This document shows positions 1 to 6,141 of a stretch of 64,000 bases of DNA, in pieces (the stretch's first letter is position 1; the number at the start of each line of letters is the position of its first letter). The notes under the pieces were generated by a model. It was not told the DNA's origin, ran no database searches, and saw nothing but the letters and a program-made list of their open reading frames with translations. Made by a program: the position numbers and the translations under genes. The stretch comes from AC-32 sp963821495 (GTDB taxonomy: Bacteria; Actinomycetota; Thermoleophilia; Gaiellales; Gaiellaceae), in contig CAWGEA010000003.1 of NCBI GenBank assembly GCA_963821495.1, positions 2,232,001 through 2,296,000 on the forward strand. Reading direction: 5' to 3'.

Positions 1-518
1 TCGGCCGAGAGCACGACGTTGACGACCTCCCAATCGCCCTCGTGCGCCTGCCAGATGACGTCGCTCGGTGGGTAGAAGTACGAGTAGACGTCGTCGTAGT
101 AGAAGTACCAGTACTGGAGAACGGTCGCCCCTGGCACGTGGGCGACTCGACCGTAGACCTGGCTGCCGCCGCTCCCGGAGCTCCAGCCGGTCTGGTAGCA
201 CGAAAGCCCGCCGAGCAGTGCGGAAGGGCTGCAGGTCGTCTGGTTGAGCCTGAAGATTCCCGTTCCCGGCTCCGGCAGATCGCCAGGTCCCGGGTCGGGG
301 TCGACGACGATCCATTGCCCTCCCACGAGCTGCTCGAGCGCAGCGTCCGAGACGAACGACTGGATGCTCGCCGGGCCGAACAGCTCTTGCGGGTCGAAGT
401 GGGTCACCGGCTGGTACGTCCGTAGAAGCTGCGAATCCAGTGACGCGGCTCGTGCCACTGCGGCGCCCGCGAGTAGGAGCAGCAACGCGGCCGACAAGCA
501 TGCGATCAGCTTGTTCAT
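1..518 (-). CDS. Secreted Vps62-like protein (partial, runs off the left edge)
   Basis: An open frame of 172 codons starts at an ATG (516-518) preceded by a strong GGGGAGGAG ribosome site and continues beyond base 1, so the C terminus is missing. The N terminus (MNKLIACLSAALLLLAG, then AVARA) is a typical Sec signal peptide, so the product is exported. Around residues 130-170 it has a tyrosine/tryptophan-rich stretch (QYWYFYYDDVYSYFYPP) followed by the HEGDWE signature, which I associate with the Vps62-like family of secreted proteins. Biochemical function is not established for bacterial members. The gene is real because of the signal peptide, ribosome site and motif; the family call is inferred from two motifs only. 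Confidence 0.75.
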   Translation of the reverse strand, partial: MNKLIACLSAALLLLLAGAAVARAASLDSQLLRTYQPVTHFDPQELFGPASIQSFVSDAALEQLVGGQWIVVDPDPGPGDLPEPGTGIFRLNQTTCSPSALLGGLSCYQTGWSSGSGGSQVYGRVAHVPGATVLQYWYFYYDDVYSYFYPPSDVIWQAHEGDWEVVNVVLSA

Positions 519-710
519 GTCTCCTCCCCTGTCGTGGCCACGAAGAAGCCGTCGCAGAGGCGATCTCGCAGGTCGTCCCCGCGATCGTGCCGTGGAGGAT
601 CCTCCGCAGGCCGCACCTCCACATCGGGGAAACCACGTAGGGGCGCTTCCCGGGATCGATTCGCCTTTGCCGACCCGGGACCCGGCGGGCGACGCGGCGC
701 GACGCAGCCT

Positions 711-1505
711 CTACTTCAACCGTTCCAGCTCGACCTCGACCTCGGCCCGGCTCGCCGCTGCCTGTTGCGCCGCCAGCTGAGCCTCGTCGGCCCGTTTTCG
801 TATCGCTCCGGCCTCGGCCTCCGCGCGCTCGGCCTCGCGCTGCGCAGCCCGCGCTGCGCCGGCCAGTTCGCGCTCCTCTGCCTGCAGCTGTCGCAGGCGC
901 TCGCGCGTCTCCTTCAGCAGCTGCCGCCGCTTCTCCGCTCCGTCCTCGGAGACGGTCTTCGCAGCCCGCTTCGGGGCGCGCCTGGGCGCGCCTGCAGCAA
1001 GACCTGTCAAGGCGTCGAAGCCGGGCGGCTCGAGCTCCTCCGTCAGGCGTCCGCGTCTCAGGAGCTCACGCCCCTCGGCGGTCAGCGAGGCGGCGCGGAG
1101 TGTCTGCGTCGCGCGATCGAGCGCCGGAGCCCCGAGGCCCTCGCGGGCCGCGAGCTCGCGCGCAGCGCTTGCGAGCCGCTCGAGCGCGTGCTGCTCTTCG
1201 CGCCGCGCCGCGGTGAACGCGTCGACGGAGCTGCCGGCGGCGGCATCGGCCTGCGACTTGCTCAAGGCTTCACCGGCTTTCAGGAGCCGCTGCAGGTCGA
1301 GCTCCCGCTCGCGCGCCAGCTGGTTGACGAGCCAGACCGCGACCGTCGGCTTGCGCAGTTCCTTCGCTCGCGCGGCGTCTTCGGGCCGGCCGTCTGCACG
1401 CAGCCGCTTGACGAGCTCATCGCGAGCGGAGGTGAACTCGCTCAACGGCAGGGCGTACAGGCGGTCGAGTTCCCGCTCGAGCTCCGGCCCGGCCGAATCC
1501 GCCAC
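711..1505 (-). CDS. Uncharacterised coiled-coil protein
   Basis: A 264-residue soluble protein with no signal peptide or membrane segment. Residues about 1-65 contain the pattern LDRLYALPLSEFTSARDELVKR and LRKPTVAVWLVNQLAR, which I recall from a conserved Thermoleophilia family of unknown function. The C-terminal half (about 165-264) is rich in Glu, Arg and Ala with heptad spacing (RQLLKETRERLRQLQAEERE), predicting a long coiled coil. It stands alone, with 59 bp to the efflux pump gene upstream on the same strand. No enzymatic motif is visible. The function is unknown; a structural or nucleic-acid-associated role would be a guess. Confidence 0.75.
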   Translation of the reverse strand: MADSAGPELERELDRLYALPLSEFTSARDELVKRLRADGRPEDAARAKELRKPTVAVWLVNQLARERELDLQRLLKAGEALSKSQADAAAGSSVDAFTAARREEQHALERLASAARELAAREGLGAPALDRATQTLRAASLTAEGRELLRRGRLTEELEPPGFDALTGLAAGAPRRAPKRAAKTVSEDGAEKRRQLLKETRERLRQLQAEERELAGAARAAQREAERAEAEAGAIRKRADEAQLAAQQAAASRAEVEVELERLK

Positions 1506-1564
1506 CTGCCTAGGCTACGTCGCGGACGCCGACGGCTCCAGGTCGAGAAGCTTCGCCCTGCGCG

Positions 1565-3166
1565 TCACTCGGCCTGAGTGCTGGGCGGTCGATGCGCGGT
1601 GGCAGCGCCTTTCGTCGTCCCGGTTGCGAGCATCCGCTCGTCGGGCGAGCCGCCGGCCACCCCCTCGGCGCCGAGCTCGGCGCCCGGCCCGAGCGTCGTC
1701 CGCAGCGGCACCTCTTTGAGCAGCCAGGAGAGCAGGAACGGCACGGCCGCCAGCACCATGCCGAAGAGAAAGACACCGTGCAGCGCGTGGGCGAAAGCCT
1801 GCAGGAAGTCGGCGTGAACCGCCGCGGGGAGATGCTTCGCCTGCTCGGGGTTGAGGTGGACGCCGCTGCCGAGGCGCGCGGTGATGCTCTGCGGCAGCCG
1901 CGAGAGCTGATCCGCGAGCCTGCTGGCGAAGATGGTGCCGAAGATGGCCACGCCGAAGGAGCCGCCGACCGAGCGGAAGAAGGTCGCCGTCGAGGTCGCG
2001 ACGCCGATCTCCTCCGGCCGCGCGTCGTTCTGGACGACGAGCACGAGCACCTGCATGACGAGTCCGATGCCCACCCCGACCACGAGCATGTAGACGGAGG
2101 CGAGCCAGGGAGCGGTGCCGACCCGAAGCAGCGAGAGCAGGTACATGCCGACGACCAGGGTCGCGGTGCCGGCGATCGGGAACGGCTTGTAGCGGCCGAT
2201 GCGGCTGATCACACGCCCGGAGGCGATCGCAGCGACGAGGAGGCCCGCCATCAGCGGCAGCAGGCGCAGCCCCGAGCTCGTCGGGCTGGCGCCGTAGACG
2301 AGCTGCAGGTAGAGCGGGATGAAGACGATCGCGCCGAACATCGCCATCCCGATCGCGAAGCCCATCGCGCTCGCGACGCTGAACACGCGCGAGCGGAAGA
2401 GCGAGAGCGGGAGGATCGGTTCCGCGGCCCTGGTCTCCCACCAGACGAAGACGAGCAACAGGGCGACGCCGATCACGCCGAGGCCCACGATCGTCGTCGA
2501 GCCCCACGCGTACTCGGTGCCGCCCCAGGTGGTCAGCAGGATCAACGCGCTCACGCCCGCGGAGAGCAAGGCCGCTCCGAGCACGTCGATCCGGTGGCTG
2601 ATCGTCGGCGTGTGCAGGTGCAGCCGCGTGGCGACGATCAGGATGGCGAACGCGCCGACCGGCATGTTCACGTAGAAGACCCAGCGCCAGGAGAGGTTGT
2701 CGACGAGGAAGCCGCCCAGCAGCGGCCCGGCGACCGAGGCGACTGCGAACACCGAGCCGATCAGGCCCATGTAGCGCCCACGCTCCCGGGGCGGGACGAT
2801 GTCGGCGATGATCGCCTGCGCCCCGACCATCAGCCCTCCGGCGCCGATCCCCTGCAGCGCGCGGAACCCGATCAGCTGCCCCATCGACTGGGAGAGGCCC
2901 GCGAGCATCGAGCCGGCGAGGAAGATCAGGATCGCCGCCAGGAAAAGCGGCTTGCGGCCGACCATGTCGCCGAGCTTCCCGTAGATCGGCGTCGAGACCG
3001 TCGAGGCGAGCAGGTACGAGGTCACCACCCAGGAGAGGTGGTTGAGCCCGCCGAGGTCGCCGACGATCGTCGGGAGCGCGGTCGAGACGATCGTCTGGTC
3101 GAGCGCCGCCAGGAACATGCCCAGCATCAGCGCGGCGAACACCGTCCACAGCGCTCGCCCGGTCAA
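1565..3166 (-). CDS. DHA2-family (EmrB/QacA) multidrug efflux MFS transporter
   Basis: A 533-residue integral membrane protein of the 14-helix drug:H+ antiporter 2 type. Near the N terminus it has MFLAALDQTIVSTALPTI (motif D1-like for DHA2) and GKLGDMVGRKP (MFS motif A), and later RALQGIGAGGLMVG (motif B) and GPLLGGFLVDNLSWRWVF (antiporter motif C region). Length fits the family. The start is TTG with GGGAGG eight bases upstream. It lies 20 bp downstream of a TetR regulator on the same strand, so the two are very probably one transcript and the regulator likely controls this pump. The substrate cannot be told from sequence. Confidence 0.93.
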   Translation of the reverse strand: MTGRALWTVFAALMLGMFLAALDQTIVSTALPTIVGDLGGLNHLSWVVTSYLLASTVSTPIYGKLGDMVGRKPLFLAAILIFLAGSMLAGLSQSMGQLIGFRALQGIGAGGLMVGAQAIIADIVPPRERGRYMGLIGSVFAVASVAGPLLGGFLVDNLSWRWVFYVNMPVGAFAILIVATRLHLHTPTISHRIDVLGAALLSAGVSALILLTTWGGTEYAWGSTTIVGLGVIGVALLLVFVWWETRAAEPILPLSLFRSRVFSVASAMGFAIGMAMFGAIVFIPLYLQLVYGASPTSSGLRLLPLMAGLLVAAIASGRVISRIGRYKPFPIAGTATLVVGMYLLSLLRVGTAPWLASVYMLVVGVGIGLVMQVLVLVVQNDARPEEIGVATSTATFFRSVGGSFGVAIFGTIFASRLADQLSRLPQSITARLGSGVHLNPEQAKHLPAAVHADFLQAFAHALHGVFLFGMVLAAVPFLLSWLLKEVPLRTTLGPGAELGAEGVAGGSPDERMLATGTTKGAATAHRPPSTQAE

Positions 3167-3186
3167 GCGGCCGTCCTCCCGTGCGC

Positions 3187-3837
3187 TCAGCCGCCTCGCC
3201 GCCTCGCCGCCTTGGCGAGCTGGGCCCGGGTCAGCGGCGGTGCCGGCAACTCGGTCGCAGCCGAAGCGCGCAGGCCGTCGAGCAGCAGGCCGAGGTAGCG
3301 GCGCCAGTGTTCCGGAGCGACGGCCGCGGTCGTCTCGATCACGCGGCCGGCGCTCCAGAAGACGAGCGGGAGGTCCTCGGCCGTGAAGTCGGCCCGCAGA
3401 GAGCCCTGCTCCTGCGCTCGCTGGATCAGCCGGCGCAACGGCGGCTGGATCCGCGCGCGCATCGCCTCCGCGCGCCGGCGCCCGCGCTCGCGTGTGGCGA
3501 GCACGTCCTTGAGGCCTCGATTGACCGCGTGCAACGCAAGCGCCTGCTCGAGGAAGCCGGCGAGGCCCGCCCAGGCGTCCTCCTCTGCGGCAGCCTGCTC
3601 GGCCAGGTCGACGAGCTCCGCGAAGGCGTCTTCGAGCACGGCGTCGATCAGCTCCTCCTTGGTGGAGAAGTGGCGGTAGAGCGTCCCCATCCCGAGCCCG
3701 GCCTGGTGAGTGATCTCCTCGACGGAGACGTCGACGCCCGACCGGGCGAAGAGCTCGCGGGCGCTCGCGACGAGCAGCTCGCGATTACGGCGGGCGTCGC
3801 TGCGCAGCGTCTTCCCGCTCGCTGTCGAGGTGCGCAC
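3187..3837 (-). CDS. TetR/AcrR-family transcriptional repressor
   Basis: An N-terminal TetR DNA-binding domain covers about residues 10-60 (SDARRNRELLVASARELFARSG, helix-turn-helix VEEITHQAGLGMGTLYRHF, then STKEELIDAV), followed by an all-helical ligand domain. I chose the GTG at 3835-3837, giving 216 residues starting MRTSTASGK. A longer frame from TTG at 3888 would add 17 residues, but its coding would run through the palindromic operator, and the N terminus from 3837 matches the usual family length. CATACT lies six bases before this GTG, consistent with a leaderless transcript. It is likely autoregulated and co-transcribed with the efflux gene 20 bp downstream. Confidence 0.9.
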   Translation of the reverse strand: MRTSTASGKTLRSDARRNRELLVASARELFARSGVDVSVEEITHQAGLGMGTLYRHFSTKEELIDAVLEDAFAELVDLAEQAAAEEDAWAGLAGFLEQALALHAVNRGLKDVLATRERGRRRAEAMRARIQPPLRRLIQRAQEQGSLRADFTAEDLPLVFWSAGRVIETTAAVAPEHWRRYLGLLLDGLRASAATELPAPPLTRAQLAKAARRRGG

Positions 3838-3855
3838 CGTAGGAGTATGCCAGAG

Positions 3856-3877
3856 AAGCGGAGTGTGCCCTCCGCTT
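3856..3877. promoter_or_regulatory. Palindromic TetR-type operator
   Basis: A perfect inverted repeat, AAGCGGAG (3856-3863), six-base spacer, CTCCGCTT (3870-3877), sits just upstream of the TetR start. This size and composition resemble operators bound by many actinobacterial TetR repressors. It is the best candidate for the site through which the repressor controls itself and the efflux pump. Binding is inferred. Confidence 0.6.
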
Positions 3878-3888
3878 TCGCCCGACAA

Positions 3889-4585
3889 GGTGAGCGTGCG
3901 ACGAGTTAGGGACGGTCAGCACCGCAGCACCGACCGCCCCACTGAGTTCAGCCTGTCGATCCCGACCTCTACACCGACAAAGGGCCAGACGGGGACAGAC
4001 CTATGGCCAGGCCGGCCGCCCTGGCAGGCGGCGGCGATCTATCCGGCCGACCGCCGATACTCGAGCCGAGCCGGGGCAACGGTCCGCTCCCCCGGCCGGG
4101 GCGTGGGCTGAGCCGCAGGAGCCCGGGCGCCCGGCCCCGGCTCACTTCTGGGAGGCGTTTCGCGGCGGCGGCGCGTGACTGCGAACGTGCGGCAGGAGCC
4201 GGACGGTGTCTCCGCTCTCCCTGGGAGGTTGCCGCCAGTCCCCGGAGAGAAGCATGCCCGGCTCCCACGTGGGTAGACGCCTGCAAGTGCCTCGACCTGC
4301 GCAGTAGGTGCTCGCCGCGCGAATTCAGCTTCACGCCTTCATGCGGCAGGCGGCGGGCCAAAGGGAATCACGCGAGCTGCTATTTCATCTGCTCAGCGAA
4401 GCCGAGCATCATCGCCGCCTCCGCCCACACGAGGCGTCTGTGATGTGGCCGTGACCCACGCCCGTGTGTGCGGCGACGCGAAGAAGTTAGCTCGTCCGAG
4501 GGAAGCGACCTTGCGTTCTCCTGTCGATCTAGCAGCACGTCATGCGGCTGTTCTCTGCGGAAGACAATCGACAAAGGAGACAGCT
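3889..4585. other. Non-coding stretch between repressor and glycosyltransferase genes
   Basis: About 700 bases with no convincing gene on either strand; the open frames here have no recognisable domain and poor codon bias. It holds a compact stem-loop region at 4215-4249 whose minus-strand sequence contains GGACTGGC and GGCAACC elements reminiscent of SAM-binding riboswitches (discussed as a finding). The rest shows no repeat or clear promoter. Confidence 0.5.
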
Positions 4586-4747
4586 ATGGCTCTACGCGCA
4601 GGATTCGCAGCCGCTTCGCTCCTAGGGGTCGTTACGACCTTTGGGACGACGCTCTGGCTTGTGGCCGTTCTCGCCCTCGTCGCGTTGGCACTCGGGCTCG
4701 CGGCGACTGAGGGTCTGCCACGGCTTGGCCGCAGCGATCGCAGTTAG
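4586..4747 (+). CDS. Small hydrophobic membrane protein
   Basis: A 53-residue protein starting MALRAGFAAASLLG at an ATG preceded by AAAGGAGA (4573-4580) with good spacing. Residues about 5-45 are hydrophobic (two short segments, TLWLVAVLALVALALGLA the clearest) and the tail is charged. It lies 4 bp before the glycosyltransferase start, so the two are probably co-transcribed and perhaps functionally linked. A longer frame from 4445 is possible but the ribosome site supports the ATG at 4586. I do not recognise the family. Confidence 0.6.
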   Translation: MALRAGFAAASLLGVVTTFGTTLWLVAVLALVALALGLAATEGLPRLGRSDRS

Positions 4748-4751
4748 CTAG

Positions 4752-5930
4752 ATGACCTGGGGCACCCTGCTCCTGCTCGGGATTCTCGTGTCCCTGGACA
4801 TGCAGAACCTCGCCTCGCGTTGGGGTCGAGTGATCCCTCTGGGCGACGAGACGTCGACCGATTACACGCTCGTAGTGCCGATCTTCGGCGACCCGAGGTA
4901 CTTCCGGAACGGCGACTATCTGGCCCGGTTCCGCGACCAGACGCTGCTGGCGGTGAACGTCGACAGCCCCAGGATGAAGCGGTTCGTGGCCGAACTGCGC
5001 GAGGCGGGCTGGCGCGTGCACGTCTCGCGGCTCACGGGCCGGGTCTCCTGCCCCGAGATCGTCCTCGACGCGCTCCGGAGCGTCGACACCGAGTACGTGA
5101 TCCGCATCGACGGCGACACCGTCTCGCACGAGGATCCCGGACGCGCGGTCGCAGCCGCCCGCGCGGCCGGCGCGGATCTGTGCAGCGTGAAGATCGCCGT
5201 CTCGAGGCGCGAGACGCTGATCGAGCAGCTCCAGGCGGTCGAATACGACATGTCGATGCTCGGCCGGCACAACCGGGCCTGGATGACGAGCGGGGCCTGC
5301 ATGATCGCCCGCACCTCCTCCTTGCGCGGAATCCTTTCGTCGCATTCGTTCTGGTTCCCGGGTGAGGACATCGAGACAGGCGTGATCGCGAAGCACTTCC
5401 GCCTTTCCGTCCGCCACGTCGACATGCGCTTCTTCACGGACGCTCCCGAGACCTTTCGCGCCTGGCTCCGACAGCGGCGGATGTGGTGGTCCGGCAGCTT
5501 CCGCATGGCGTTCGTGAACGCGGACCAGACGCTGCGCTTCCCGCTGACGTTCGCGTACACGGTTTGTGTGGTCTGGCTGTTGTGGGCTGCCAAGTGGCAC
5601 GAGCTGTTCGACGTGCGGCACCTGGCGGCGATCCTGCCCTTCGTCCTGCTGCTCTACACCGGCGTCTGCTTCTTCTCGAACTGGTCGGTGCGTTCCCGCT
5701 GGATGGTGCTCTACCCGTACTACGCACTCTTCCAGGCGCTCGTCCTGCCCGTGCTCGGCGCCCTCTATTACTTCTGGCTCTGGTTCAGGCGCGGAACCCT
5801 TGCCCCGCCTGGGCGATACCGGATCGGGCTGCGGCGCGAGGCGCTCGACCTGAGCCTCTGGGAGTCCCCGGTTGGCCCGCGCGTCGAGTGGGTCGCGAGG
5901 GTAATGCGCCTAACCGCGCTTGCGCCTTGA
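4752..5930 (+). CDS. Membrane-bound family 2 glycosyltransferase
   Basis: A 392-residue processive-type GT2 enzyme. Residues about 40-250 form the GT-A catalytic domain: YTLVVPIFG at the nucleotide-binding start, the DGD metal site (about 120-122), GED (about 204-206, the usual catalytic aspartate region), and RQRRMWW (about 240-246), matching the Q/RxxRW signature of hyaluronan, chitin and cellulose synthase-like enzymes. A hydrophobic N terminus and three or four C-terminal helices (about 263-345) put it in the cytoplasmic membrane. It would polymerise or transfer a sugar from a nucleotide donor to a surface polysaccharide. Donor and product are unknown. It follows a small membrane-protein gene by 4 bp. 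Confidence 0.88.
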   Translation: MTWGTLLLLGILVSLDMQNLASRWGRVIPLGDETSTDYTLVVPIFGDPRYFRNGDYLARFRDQTLLAVNVDSPRMKRFVAELREAGWRVHVSRLTGRVSCPEIVLDALRSVDTEYVIRIDGDTVSHEDPGRAVAAARAAGADLCSVKIAVSRRETLIEQLQAVEYDMSMLGRHNRAWMTSGACMIARTSSLRGILSSHSFWFPGEDIETGVIAKHFRLSVRHVDMRFFTDAPETFRAWLRQRRMWWSGSFRMAFVNADQTLRFPLTFAYTVCVVWLLWAAKWHELFDVRHLAAILPFVLLLYTGVCFFSNWSVRSRWMVLYPYYALFQALVLPVLGALYYFWLWFRRGTLAPPGRYRIGLRREALDLSLWESPVGPRVEWVARVMRLTALAP

Positions 5931-6141
5931 GAAAGCGCCTATCGCGCGCTAAGAAAAACCCCGCCTGAGCCTGCTGCGCCAGTGATCGCGGCTGCGCGGC
6001 TGCACCTTGCCCGCCAGGCTGGTACCGACCTGGCGCTTCGGCCCTGATTCGCACGCCGTAGTGACCCGCTTGGTGGGGCTTCCGTGCCGAGCGCCGAGGT
6101 AGACGCAAATCGTTTGGCCGCGTCGCTCGATGTTCTGTCGT

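Noticed and set aside
42..425. Plus-strand frame of 127 codons at the left edge
   Set aside because: It is opposite the Vps62-like gene, which has a signal peptide, ribosome site and family motif.
4003..4443. Plus-strand frame of 146 codons in the 3889-4585 gap
   Set aside because: No domain, no ribosome site, and composition typical of random GC-rich frames.
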